DNA from: Saprospiraceae bacterium
Lineage (GTDB): Bacteria; Bacteroidota; Bacteroidia; Chitinophagales; Saprospiraceae
Direction: 5' to 3'
NCBI GenBank assembly: GCA_021739645.1
Contig: JAIPBL010000060.1
Span: 1-37,840 of the forward strand
DNA: 37,840 bases
In this document: piece by piece, positions 7,539 through 15,092 of the stretch
How positions within the stretch are numbered: position 1 is the stretch's first letter
Layout of the letters: every line of letters begins with the position of its first letter
The notes under the pieces: model-generated
The model's database searches: none
The model's input: the letters and a program-made list of their open reading frames with translations, nothing else
Told to the model about the DNA's origin: nothing
Program-made: the position numbers and the translations under genes

Positions 7539-10500
7539 ATGTCTCTAACAGAAATAGCCATCAAGCGCCCATCGCTCATCATCGTGCTGTTCGGCGTGTT
7601 CATCCTCGGCGGGTTGTTTGCTTTCAAACAACTCAGCTACGAACTGATGCCCGACTTTGCGCAGCCAGTCATCACGGTGCGCACCATGTACCCTGGGGCA
7701 TCGCCGGAGGAGGTGGAAAGCTCGTTGACCAAAAAACTGGAAGACGCCCTCTCCAACCTCGAAAACATCGACTACGTGGACTCCAAGTCGCTCGAAAACG
7801 CCTCGGTCATCATCGTTACGATGAAATATGGCACCGACCCCGACCTCGCCATGCAGAATGCCCAGCGGTACATCGAAAACATACGGAGTACCCTGCCCGA
7901 AGATGTGCAGTCGCCGGTGATGTCCAAGATTTCGCCCAACGACCTGCCCATCATGCAGATTTCGGCAGTGTCCAACTTGCCGGGGATTGTTTTTTACCAA
8001 AAAATGAAAGACGAATACCTGCCGGGGCTGCAACAAATCAAAGGCGTTGCCGAAATAACGCTGCTCGGCGGCGAACAACGGGAAATCCAAATCAAGGTGG
8101 ACAAGAGCAAATTGCGCCATTACCGCCTGTCCCTGTTGCAGGTGAGCGAGGCGGTGAACAGGGCAGGATTGGACGTGCCCGCCGGAAAGGTGCGCTCCGA
8201 AAGCGAGCAAATCAACGTGAAATTGGCGGCGAAATTTAACAGCGTCAAGGATGTGAACAACATCGTGGTGGCCAACCCGCCCCACGGCAGCCCGGTTTAC
8301 CTGAGAGACGTGGCGACGGTGGTGGACGGTGTGCAGGAGATGCAATCCGTCAGCCGCTACAACGGGCAAAACGGCATCGGGATGTTGTTGAAAAAACAGG
8401 GCGATGCCAATGCTGTGGACGTATCTGCCGCCGTGAAATCGAGGTTGAAAGAAATCGAAGCCGCCAACACCGCCGACGGTGTGCAGTTCATCATTGGGGA
8501 CGACACCTCCGACAACACCATCGCCGCCGTGGACTCCGTGGTAAAAGACCTCGGACTGGCCATCCTGCTGGTGGCGACCATCATGCTGCTTTTCCTCCAC
8601 AGCATCCGCAATTCGCTCATCGTGCTGGTCGCCATCCCGACTTCTTTGGTGACTACTTTCAGCATCATGTGGCTATTCGGTTACACGCTCAACCTGATGA
8701 CGCTGCTCGCCATGTCGCTGGTCATCGGCATCCTGGTGGACGATAGTATCGTGGTGTTGGAAAACATCCAGCGGTTCCTCGAAAAAGGGAAAGACAAAGT
8801 GACTGCCGCCATCGAGGGGCGGAACGAAATTGGTTTCGCCGCCCTGAGCATCACGCTCGTGGACGTGGTGGTGTTCCTGCCCGTGACGTTTTTGAACGTG
8901 ACCGTTGCCGACATCCTCAAGCAGTTTTCGGTGGTAGTGGTCGTGTCCACCCTGACCAGTTTGCTGGTTAGTTTCACACTCACTCCCTGGCTGGCTTCCC
9001 GGCTGGGCAAGGTAGAGCATCTTGACCGCAGCAACTTGTTCCAGCGTTTCCTCCTCTGGTTCGAGCGGCAGTTGGATGCACTGACCGGTTGGTACGGGGT
9101 GCAATTGAAGTGGGTGTTGAGCCACAAACTGATTTTCACCGGCTTCATCCTGCTGCTTTTTGCCGCCACAGGCGCTATGGTAAAACAGGGCATCACTGGC
9201 AAGGAATTAATTGCCACCGGCGACCAGGGGAAATTCCTGCTCTACCTTGAATTTGATAAAAGTGCCACCCTTGCCCGCAACAACCTCGTGAGCCGGGAAG
9301 CGGAAAATTACCTGCTCGGGCAGCCGGAAGTGGCCACCGTATTCTCCAATGTCGGAGGGCCCAGCACTGGCATCGGAAGCATCGGTTTGGGAGCAGAAAA
9401 CAAAACTGAACTGACGGTCACGCTTTTGCCTAAAAAAGAACGGGGCGGCGTTTCCACCGAACAGTACATGCGCCGCATCCGGGAGGAATTGCAGCAGCAA
9501 TATGCCGGGGTGGATTTCACCATGTCTGCCCTCGGCCTGGTGCCCCGTTCTGCACCCGTTGAAATTACACTCAGCGGAGAGGATTTCCCGGAAGTGATGC
9601 AGACGGCGCAGGAATTGAAAGGGGCGCTTACCGCCATTCCCGGCGCCAATAACGTGCGTTTGTCCATCGAAGAGGGCAGCCCGGAGGTGAACGTCTCTCT
9701 CGACCGGGAGAAAATGGCCCGTCTTGGACTGAACACCGCCATCGTGGGGGCAACGCTCCGCAATGCCTTCGCTGGCAACGACAATGCTACCCTGACGGAA
9801 AATGGCACGGAATATCCCTTGCTCGTTTCTTTAGATAATTTTGAACGAAAGAATGCGGAAGATGTGAAAGGCGTACTGTTTCCAACTTCAATGGGGCAGT
9901 CAGTTTTGCTCGAAGAATTTGCCGCCGTCAATCGCAAGATTGCTCCATCGAGGCTCGAACGCCATGACCGAAGGAGTGCCGTCACTCTCACCGCCGATGC
10001 TTTGGGCAGAGGTTCGGGCAGCGTGGCCGACGATGTGCTCGCCTACCTCGAACAAAACCCGTTGCCGCAAGGCATGGGCCTGGTATGGGGCAGCGACGTG
10101 AAGCGGCAGATGGACAGTTTCGGCGCAATGGGTTTGGCGATGATTGCCTCGCTGATTTTGGTTTACCTTATCATGGTCGCTTTGTACGACAATTTCGTGT
10201 ATCCATTTGTGGTATTGTTTTCCATCCCGGTGGCGGTTATCGGGGCTTTCCTCGCCCTTAACCTGACCATCTCCAACCTGAGCATTTTCTCTTTGCTGGG
10301 CTTGCTTATGCTGCTGGGTTTGGTGGCGAAAAACGCCATCCTCATCGTGGATTTCACCAACCAGCTAAAAGCCACGGGAATTCATTTCCGGGAAGCGCTG
10401 GTGGAAGCCGGGAAAATACGTCTGCGACCGATTATGATGACCACCATCGCCATGGTCTTCGGCATGTTGCCCATTGCATTGGCAACGGGCACAGCATCGG

Positions 10501-10652
10501 AGTGGAAAAACGGGCTTGCCTGGGCGCTCATCGGCGGGCTGACCAGCTCGATGCTGCTCACGGTGTTCCTCGTGCCGGTGGTGTATTATGCGGTGGATGC
10601 GGTCGGGGAGCGGATTGGGAAGTGGCGTGACCGTGGCTTTCAAGCGGCCTGA
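7539..10652 (+). CDS. RND multidrug efflux pump, AcrB/HAE1-like inner-membrane subunit
   Basis: 1037 residues, the normal length for the family, with twelve predicted membrane helices and two large periplasmic loops. It starts MSLTEIAIKRPSLIIVLFGVF and contains the RND signature SYELMPDFAQPVITVRTMYPGASPEEVE. The proton-relay residues of the drug-efflux branch are present: Asp401-Asp402 in ILVDDSIVVLENIQ (helix 4) and Lys931 in GLVAKNAILIVDF (helix 10). It should export hydrophobic or amphipathic compounds in exchange for protons, together with the adaptor and TolC-type channel upstream. Substrate is unknown; TetR control suggests a toxic inducer. Confidence 0.95.
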   Translation: MSLTEIAIKRPSLIIVLFGVFILGGLFAFKQLSYELMPDFAQPVITVRTMYPGASPEEVESSLTKKLEDALSNLENIDYVDSKSLENASVIIVTMKYGTDPDLAMQNAQRYIENIRSTLPEDVQSPVMSKISPNDLPIMQISAVSNLPGIVFYQKMKDEYLPGLQQIKGVAEITLLGGEQREIQIKVDKSKLRHYRLSLLQVSEAVNRAGLDVPAGKVRSESEQINVKLAAKFNSVKDVNNIVVANPPHGSPVYLRDVATVVDGVQEMQSVSRYNGQNGIGMLLKKQGDANAVDVSAAVKSRLKEIEAANTADGVQFIIGDDTSDNTIAAVDSVVKDLGLAILLVATIMLLFLHSIRNSLIVLVAIPTSLVTTFSIMWLFGYTLNLMTLLAMSLVIGILVDDSIVVLENIQRFLEKGKDKVTAAIEGRNEIGFAALSITLVDVVVFLPVTFLNVTVADILKQFSVVVVVSTLTSLLVSFTLTPWLASRLGKVEHLDRSNLFQRFLLWFERQLDALTGWYGVQLKWVLSHKLIFTGFILLLFAATGAMVKQGITGKELIATGDQGKFLLYLEFDKSATLARNNLVSREAENYLLGQPEVATVFSNVGGPSTGIGSIGLGAENKTELTVTLLPKKERGGVSTEQYMRRIREELQQQYAGVDFTMSALGLVPRSAPVEITLSGEDFPEVMQTAQELKGALTAIPGANNVRLSIEEGSPEVNVSLDREKMARLGLNTAIVGATLRNAFAGNDNATLTENGTEYPLLVSLDNFERKNAEDVKGVLFPTSMGQSVLLEEFAAVNRKIAPSRLERHDRRSAVTLTADALGRGSGSVADDVLAYLEQNPLPQGMGLVWGSDVKRQMDSFGAMGLAMIASLILVYLIMVALYDNFVYPFVVLFSIPVAVIGAFLALNLTISNLSIFSLLGLLMLLGLVAKNAILIVDFTNQLKATGIHFREALVEAGKIRLRPIMMTTIAMVFGMLPIALATGTASEWKNGLAWALIGGLTSSMLLTVFLVPVVYYAVDAVGERIGKWRDRGFQAA

Positions 10653-10698
10653 TAAAAATTGCTCCTCCCATGGCAAAGGTCGCCAGCCGATAATTTTA

Positions 10699-10712
10699 TG
10701 AACGATTGTTCA
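10699..10712. promoter_or_regulatory. TGAAC-GATT-GTTCA palindrome before the DUF2141 gene
   Basis: TGAAC (10699-10703) and GTTCA (10708-10712) are perfect inverted arms around GATT, 30 bases before the ATG at 10742. Spaced palindromes of this size are typical of TetR-family operators, and a TetR gene lies in the preceding operon. No second copy is seen before tetR itself, so the link is weak. Confidence 0.3.
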
Positions 10713-10741
10713 CAAACAATTTTTGTCAAAAAACGAGTACA

Positions 10742-11191
10742 ATGAAAAATTCAATCAAAATCACACAGGTGTTTCTGGCAATGTTGCTGCTTTCTTCTTT
10801 TTCATTTCCAAATGAAAAGACTTGTTCGTTGACGGTCGAGGTGAATGGTTTGCGCAATTCAAAAGGCATTGTCCAATTTGCTTTGTACGATAAAGCCCTT
10901 CCGGTTCGGGGCAAAGAATTCCAGAACAGTTACGCTATTTTGAAGAGCGAAATCACAAGTTTTTCTTCGACCGCAACCTTTGAAAACCTTCCAACGGGGA
11001 GGTACGTGGTGCATGTTTTACATGATGAAAACAAAAATGGCAAGATTGACAAAGGCTTGGTTTTGCCGGAAGAAGGGATTGGGCTTTCCAATTATCAATC
11101 TATCAGCCCGTTCAACAGACCAAAATTCGAGAAGGCATCTATTGGCGTTCAAAATGACTTGAAGGTGACCGTTAAAATTAATTACCTGTAA
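10742..11191 (+). CDS. Exported DUF2141-family protein
   Basis: 149 residues from ATG 10742; a 12-residue upstream extension is possible but would spoil the signal peptide. Signal peptide about 1-24 (FLAMLLLSSFSFPNE). The body matches DUF2141: LTVEVNGLRNSKGIVQFALYD, LPTGRYVVHVLHDENKNGKID and a C-terminal GLSNY segment. It is a small periplasmic Ig-like beta-sandwich protein with DENKNGKID as a possible calcium loop. Function in the family is unknown. It follows the RND pump by 89 bases with no terminator in between, so co-transcription is possible. Confidence 0.85.
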   Translation: MKNSIKITQVFLAMLLLSSFSFPNEKTCSLTVEVNGLRNSKGIVQFALYDKALPVRGKEFQNSYAILKSEITSFSSTATFENLPTGRYVVHVLHDENKNGKIDKGLVLPEEGIGLSNYQSISPFNRPKFEKASIGVQNDLKVTVKINYL

Positions 11192-11255
11192 AAGGCGGGG
11201 CGACAATGGCCAGTAGCTGGTTTTTTGTTGCCAAACACAACCAATCTGTCTGTTT

Positions 11256-11663
11256 ATGAAAAACATCATCTTAAAAACAGCGGCCTTTGCAATTGGACTA
11301 TTTGCATTGCTCACGCTATTTATGAGCGGCTCCGTCATTTTCGACTTGTTTGGAATACGGGCCAAGGAAGGCAACTACGTATTGTTCGTAGTGGTTCTGA
11401 ATTTTATCTGCGGCTTTTTGTACCTGGTTGCAGCCTACGGGTTATTCACCCAAAAGAGATGGACAACCCGGTTGCTGATTGCTGCTGTTGGAATTCTTGT
11501 GGTGAGTTTTCTGGGGTTATTGTGGCATATAAATTCAGGGGGGATTTTTGAGATGGGAACAGTCAAAGCTATGCTGTTCCGCATTTCAATAACCCTTTTG
11601 TTTTCCGGAATATCCTGGTACTATATTTCTAAAAACAAGTCAGTTGAGGCTGCGTCTCGCTGA
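11256..11663 (+). CDS. Four-helix inner-membrane protein, unknown function
   Basis: 135 residues made mostly of four hydrophobic helices (about 6-29, 41-66, 71-92, 103-125) with short loops and a basic C-terminus. No motif points to a family. The stop codon lies inside a remnant of the lipoprotein-gene tail that precedes the second cupin, so this gene appears to have replaced a lipoprotein gene in a duplicated lipoprotein-cupin pair. It begins 64 bases after the DUF2141 gene and ends 18 bases before the cupin start, consistent with an operon of three. Confidence 0.7.
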   Translation: MKNIILKTAAFAIGLFALLTLFMSGSVIFDLFGIRAKEGNYVLFVVVLNFICGFLYLVAAYGLFTQKRWTTRLLIAAVGILVVSFLGLLWHINSGGIFEMGTVKAMLFRISITLLFSGISWYYISKNKSVEAASR

Positions 11664-11685
11664 TTTTCAAAGCTATTTCAAATGA
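11656..11685 (+). pseudogene. Remnant of the lipoprotein C-terminus before cupin copy 2
   Basis: In the frame that overlaps the cupin ATG by ATGA, this stretch reads LADFQSYFK-stop, against LADYQNYFQ-stop at the end of the intact lipoprotein gene (4478-4507). DNA similarity between the two loci starts at 11655 and 4477 and continues to the ends of the cupin genes with equal length (315 bases each). Only the last ten codons of the second lipoprotein copy survive, overlapped by the end of the membrane-protein gene. Confidence 0.75.
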
Positions 11686-11969
11686 ACTTACTCGAATTGC
11701 AGACCGCCACCGAAAAGGGGGTTTCGACCCAAAACGTCCTGAAAGAAAAAGCCTCGGCAACCCTTATCTCCATTAAAAAAGATGCCGTTCTGAAAGAGCA
11801 CCAAAGCATGACCAACGCCATGCTGGTGCTGCTGTCTGGAAAGGCGGTTTACGAAGAAAAGGACAGGACGGAAAACCTGTCCGCAGCACTGGATTTTGTG
11901 CGCATTCCGGCCCATGCCACCCATAAGTTGACGGGGATTGAGGATGCAAAGTTATTGCTCATCCAGTAG
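11682..11969 (+). CDS. Small cupin-domain protein, copy 2
   Basis: 95 residues, the same length as copy 1 at 4504 and sharing long identical blocks (TQNVLKEKASATL, VLKEHQSMTNAMLVLLSG, LDFVRIPAHATHKLTG). The metal-type His residues of KEHQ and PAHATH are kept. Differences are concentrated near residues 7-15 and 57-68, so both copies look functional but diverging. No enzyme activity can be assigned. It is the last gene before a 203-base gap and probably belongs with the DUF2141 and membrane-protein genes. Confidence 0.87.
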   Translation: MNLLELQTATEKGVSTQNVLKEKASATLISIKKDAVLKEHQSMTNAMLVLLSGKAVYEEKDRTENLSAALDFVRIPAHATHKLTGIEDAKLLLIQ

Positions 11970-12172
11970 CGGTTTTATTGGATTATTCACCGCCGTTGGC
12001 AACAGCGTAGCGGTGGAATTGGCTGCGAACCTTTCAGCAGTTGCTCAATATATTTCCCCAAATAACTATTTCCCTAAATTTAGAAGCCACTTCCGTGAAC
12101 GCTAAGCAACCATTTTTCCCCGTCGGGCAACCTTTTCATTTTATTCTCCGAAAACACTCCTAAGTAGCCGGC
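11970..12172. other. Intergenic spacer before the ECF sigma gene
   Basis: No open frame of note. A weak foldback (CACCGC near 11988 with GCGGTG near 12010) could end the cupin transcript. TAAATTTA near 12074 resembles a -7 element but lacks a -33 partner. No Crp/Fnr-like box is seen. Confidence 0.4.
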
Positions 12173-12733
12173 ATGAATAGCACAAAACTGAACCAAATCA
12201 TCGAAGGTTGTCGCTGCCGAGACCGGGTGTCGCAACATGCGCTGTACGAATTGTACTACCCTTTTGCCCTGTCAGTAGGGCGGCGCTATGTGGCCACGAC
12301 GGATGCCGGGCGGGAGGTCGTCAACGATGCTTTTTTCAGGGTTTTCACGAAAATAGAAAACTACGATTCGGCGCAGCCCTTTCAGGCTTGGCTCCGCAAA
12401 GTGGTGGTTTACAGCGCCATTGACCACTTCCGAAAGTACCAGCGAAGCAATTTGCCACTCGACGACCTCGCAGTGGCCGAACAAATTGCCCATGACGACG
12501 GCTGCGATGTGCTCGACAAACTCTCTTCCGACGAGCTGTTGGCTACGGTACAGCAGCTACCGCCATCGTACCGCTTGGCCATCAACATGTTTGCCATCGA
12601 AGGATACGAGCACCACGAAATTGCTGGAATGCTCGGCATCTCGGTCGGCACCTCGAAATCGAACTTGTTCAAGGCCAGGGCAAAACTGAAAGAGTTGATG
12701 AAACAGCCCGCACCTAAAATCAAAAACACATGA
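12173..12733 (+). CDS. ECF-type RNA polymerase sigma factor
   Basis: 186 residues with the two conserved sigma regions. Region 2 runs from about residue 19 (YELYYPFALSVGRRYVATTDAGREVVNDAFFRVFTKI... AWLRKVVVYSAIDHFRK). Region 4 is near the C-terminus (LPPSYRLAINMFAIEGYEHHEIAGMLGISVGTSKSNLFKARAKLKELM) with a standard helix-turn-helix. It would direct RNA polymerase to envelope-stress-type promoters. The stop codon overlaps the start of the next gene (ATGA at 12730), which encodes a membrane-anchored protein placed where an anti-sigma factor is normally found. Confidence 0.95.
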   Translation: MNSTKLNQIIEGCRCRDRVSQHALYELYYPFALSVGRRYVATTDAGREVVNDAFFRVFTKIENYDSAQPFQAWLRKVVVYSAIDHFRKYQRSNLPLDDLAVAEQIAHDDGCDVLDKLSSDELLATVQQLPPSYRLAINMFAIEGYEHHEIAGMLGISVGTSKSNLFKARAKLKELMKQPAPKIKNT

Positions 12734-14094
12734 AACAGCCAGACTTTTTTCGGCTTTTTTCTGAAAAAATGCGAGGTGCATCTCCGCCGCCGGATTTCAG
12801 TGGCGACGATTGGCAAGTACTCCAAACCCGCCTCGATGCGCACGACCGCAAGCGCTGGCGGGTGCTGCCGCTAGGCTGGCTTTGGGGCCTAACGGGGCTG
12901 CTGCTGCTCTCCAATCTTGGCTGGCTTTTCCTTTTGAAAAAAACCGACGACAAGGTGGCTGCACTGCGCTCGGAGCAGCCTGCCGTACCTCAGGAGTCTA
13001 TCACGTTGAGGGACACCGTTTTTGAAAAAACCGTTGTTTTTGAATACGATACGATTTACCGAACGGTGGTCGTGAACCGCATGGAGGCAAGCCGTTTTGG
13101 CCATAATCTTGCTTCGCAAGACAGGGCCGATGCCGCATTTTTTACCAAAAAAACAACTACCGGAGGCGCCGCTACGCCAACCAGTACACTGTTGAACCCA
13201 ACTGGGGAAAACGGCCAAGTTCAACCACCCCATCAAATAACCACAACCACAACCACAACCACAACCGCTGGTGCTGACGCCGCACCGGGCAGTTCAACGG
13301 TGGCAGGCAGGCCAATTTTGCCAAAAGAAAACGACTTATTTATTGTTGAAAATAATAGGCGGCAGCCAGTGCCCGATGCGGTGCCGAGCTTGGAAATGAG
13401 GCCGCTGTTGTACTTGCTCCGTCAGCCTGTTTTGCGGAAGAAGGAGGACTTTGCCATCGTTCCGGCGAAGGAAAACAAAACGGCATTTCCACTGATACCA
13501 CGTTCGTTTGGGTTGGGAATCGGGGCGGGCACATTAAATCCGAAATCTTCCGAACTGAAGAACACCAGTGGAAAAGTAGTTTCAATTGCTAGTGAAATAG
13601 GCTTCTCAGAGCACCTTGCATTGACCCTCATCGGAACTTATGGGGGTACTTACTTCAAAGGTTTCGATGAATATTCAGATTTGGGATTGCCTCATTTCGA
13701 ACCACCAGAAGAATACGAGTTAAAGTATTTTGAAGCAGACGAGGATGCAAAAAACATCCTCCAACTTGCTGTCGGTATGCGTTGGTATTTTGCTACAAAA
13801 AGCAAACTAAACCCTTGGGTTGGGGCTGGGTGGACAGCCCAATGGAACCCCGCTTATTTATGTGAAGTGGAGTACATCAACCCAATTTCGGGCGATGAAA
13901 TCAGTGAGGAAATATACGTGCCAGCCCTTCCAAAGCCATTGTCCTATGGTAACTTAAATCTTGGCATTCGCTATTCCCTCTATAAAAACTGGTACCTACA
14001 AGCAGGCGGTTTTTGGGACTTTAAAATCGATAAACAGGCTGGTATTGGACGATGGTCCAGTTGGCAAGCTGGCGTCGCTTTTAGGTTTTTATAA
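12730..14094 (+). CDS. Membrane-anchored protein with anti-sigma-like N-terminus and beta-barrel-like C-terminus
   Basis: 454 residues. Residues 1-45 are a short cytoplasmic stretch (MKQPDFFRLFSEKMRG... DDWQVLQTRLD), and 46-69 form one membrane helix (PLGWLWGLTGLLLLSNLGWLFLL). About 70-250 is a Pro/Thr/Gln-rich linker containing a run of nine Thr. From about 256 to the end, alternating beta strands end in aromatic Phe (FGLGIGAGTL, MRWYFATKSKLNPWVGAGWTAQW, WQAGVAFRFL), as in small OmpA/porin-like barrels. It is translationally coupled to the ECF sigma factor. I infer an anti-sigma or envelope-sensing role with one chain spanning inner membrane to outer membrane. The barrel call is by pattern only. 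Confidence 0.75.
   Translation: MKQPDFFRLFSEKMRGASPPPDFSGDDWQVLQTRLDAHDRKRWRVLPLGWLWGLTGLLLLSNLGWLFLLKKTDDKVAALRSEQPAVPQESITLRDTVFEKTVVFEYDTIYRTVVVNRMEASRFGHNLASQDRADAAFFTKKTTTGGAATPTSTLLNPTGENGQVQPPHQITTTTTTTTTAGADAAPGSSTVAGRPILPKENDLFIVENNRRQPVPDAVPSLEMRPLLYLLRQPVLRKKEDFAIVPAKENKTAFPLIPRSFGLGIGAGTLNPKSSELKNTSGKVVSIASEIGFSEHLALTLIGTYGGTYFKGFDEYSDLGLPHFEPPEEYELKYFEADEDAKNILQLAVGMRWYFATKSKLNPWVGAGWTAQWNPAYLCEVEYINPISGDEISEEIYVPALPKPLSYGNLNLGIRYSLYKNWYLQAGGFWDFKIDKQAGIGRWSSWQAGVAFRFL
13240..13266 (+). repeat. In-frame hexanucleotide repeat (ACCACA)4 coding for poly-Thr
   Basis: Four and a half tandem copies of ACCACA inside the linker-coding part of the 12730 gene. Copy-number change in steps of six would lengthen or shorten the Thr run by two residues without breaking the frame. 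Confidence 0.85.
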
Positions 14095-14102
14095 ACTTAG
14101 AT

Positions 14103-14249
14103 TCAAGTCACAAATGTAACTTTTTGGTTAACTATTTCCTTGGGCGAATGAAACCCAAATCTTTTATGAGATCTGCTGTTTAATTCATCCTCTACCCATT
14201 GAATATATTTATCAGAAAAACCATCGAAGTTGACTTTTTTGGGATGTAC
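14103..14249 (-). pseudogene. C-terminal remnant of an IS30-family transposase
   Basis: Read on the minus strand, 48 codons and a stop give a sequence with WVEDELNSRSHKRFGFHSPKEIV and the ending QKVTFVT. This is the usual C-terminus of IS30-type transposases (LN-x-RPRK-x-x-x-F-x-TP-x-E, then KVAFIT-like). The catalytic core is missing: the reading frame runs straight into unrelated cytochrome-gene sequence at about 14250. No IS30 inverted repeat is left between its stop codon and the end of the previous gene at 14094. It is a deletion scar of a former insertion. Confidence 0.8.
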
Positions 14250-14251
14250 TG

Positions 14252-14422
14252 CCTGATGAGTACATTCAAAATGTCAATTCCCTGAACGGCAAGTTGCTCG
14301 GCTCCGTCAACCATGACACTGGTTACAAGCCCATGCCCTATCCTGCTGGCACCGCCAAAATGCCGCAGTGCGAGATTGATGTTCTCCGCATTTGGATAGA
14401 AGGCGGGGCGCCAAATAATTGA
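14252..14422 (+). pseudogene. C-terminal remnant of a c-type cytochrome gene
   Basis: Fifty-six codons and a stop, with EYIQNVNSLNGKLLGSVNHD, GYKPMPYPAG, MPQCEIDVLRIWIEGG and the ending APNN. This ending (NG-x-L-x-G, PMP, I-x-x-I-x-x-WI-x-x-GA-x-NN) is typical of the C-terminal half of planctomycete-type or Bacteroidota cytochrome c domains. The CxxCH half and the start are absent, and the sequence joins the IS30 remnant at about 14250. It is clearly broken and lies directly upstream of the promoter of the His-rich gene at 14524. Confidence 0.75.
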
Positions 14423-14492
14423 CGCAACTTTTATCCCGCTCCGGTGTTATTTTGGCTCATAAACCTCATCAGACGCGGGATTTTTTTCCAAA

Positions 14493-14515
14493 AACTAATC
14501 AGATGATTAGTTTTG
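14493..14515 (+). promoter_or_regulatory. Palindromic operator overlapping the -7 element of the metal-efflux locus
   Basis: AACTAATC (14493-14500) and GATTAGTT (14505-14512) are perfect inverted arms around AGAT. The right arm overlaps TAGTTTTG (14508-14515), a full match to the -7 consensus TAnnTTTG, so a bound protein would block RNA polymerase. The ATG of the His-rich gene follows 9 bases after the -7. A metal-responsive or TetR-type repressor is likely; none is encoded next to it. Confidence 0.6.
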
Positions 14516-14523
14516 CACTTCAA

Positions 14524-14916
14524 ATGAAAAAAGTAACTGCCACCATACTCCTTTCACTTTTCCTGTTCAGTGCCCTGCTGCCTGCTCAGGTTCGGGAGGA
14601 TTTGGTGAAGTTCTCCGCCTTGCTCCAGCACTTTCAGGAGCACCAAGCGGAATCGCCCGGACTGACGTTTTTGGATTTTTACAAAATGCACTACGGCGAA
14701 GAATTCACCAAGCACCAAGGCGACCATGACCACTCAAAACTGCCCGGTAAGGAAGTTTGCAACCACTTGCATGCGCCCGTTCCGGCGGTGTTGCCTTCGG
14801 CAATATTAACGGTAAAACCCGTCCCGACAACTGCTCAAAACAAGTCAGTTTTCGCTGACCAATCCTATTCCTTTTCCCTTCCGCAAGACATCTGGCAGCC
14901 GCCAAGAGCCGTCTGA
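14524..14916 (+). CDS. Small exported His-rich protein, paralogue 2, in metal-efflux locus
   Basis: 130 residues from ATG 14524; an upstream TTG at 14419 gives a longer frame, but only the ATG gives a good signal peptide (MKKVTATILLSLFLFSALLPAQ). Shared with the protein at 223: MHYGEEF, HDHSKLP, HLHAPVPAVLP and DIWQPPR, at identical overall length. His and Asp clusters suggest binding of a divalent metal in the periplasm, fitting its place directly before the CzcA-type pump. The family has no name I recognise. It is controlled by a promoter with a perfect palindromic operator, and its stop codon lies inside the left arm of an inverted repeat that fills the spacer to czcA. Confidence 0.8.
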   Translation: MKKVTATILLSLFLFSALLPAQVREDLVKFSALLQHFQEHQAESPGLTFLDFYKMHYGEEFTKHQGDHDHSKLPGKEVCNHLHAPVPAVLPSAILTVKPVPTTAQNKSVFADQSYSFSLPQDIWQPPRAV

Positions 14917-15087
14917 TTTACGATTTACGATTTTGGATTTACGATTGCGCCTGACCGCACATTTTGAGTTAATTTCAAAATACTGCACGTCAGCTAATTA
15001 TCACGATTCATCCTTGTAAATCAAGCCTTCCGTTTGCTCATTCCTGAGCGCCCCAATCGTAAATCGTAAATCGTCATTCGTAAATCA
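14914..15087. repeat. Imperfect 34-bp inverted repeat of ATTTACG units filling the spacer before czcA
   Basis: Left arm 14914-14947 and right arm 15054-15087 match in inverted orientation at about 30 of 34 positions. Each arm consists of tandem ATTTACG-type units. Inside, CTGAC (14951) pairs with GTCAG (14989) and ATTTTGA (14961) with TCAAAAT (14975), so the whole spacer can fold as nested stems. The left arm includes the stop codon of the His-rich gene and the right arm ends 5 bases before the czcA start codon. Confidence 0.75.
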
Positions 15088-15092
15088 AGCTC

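Noticed and set aside
7475-8239. 254-codon open frame overlapping the start of the RND pump gene
   Set aside because: It lies in another frame of the pump gene, has a low-complexity Arg/Ala-rich translation and no recognisable domain; the pump frame is conserved from its first residues.
7545-8600. 351-codon minus-strand open frame under the RND pump
   Set aside because: His/Val-rich antisense shadow of a high-GC coding region; no domain and no promoter.
11206-11226. CCAG-TAG-CTGG plus six T as a terminator after the DUF2141 gene
   Set aside because: The stem is only 4 bp with a 3-base loop, too short to call.
14914-15087. Possible CRISPR array from repeated ATTTACG units
   Set aside because: Units are 7-10 bases with no spacers of constant length and they form one inverted pair; no cas genes nearby.
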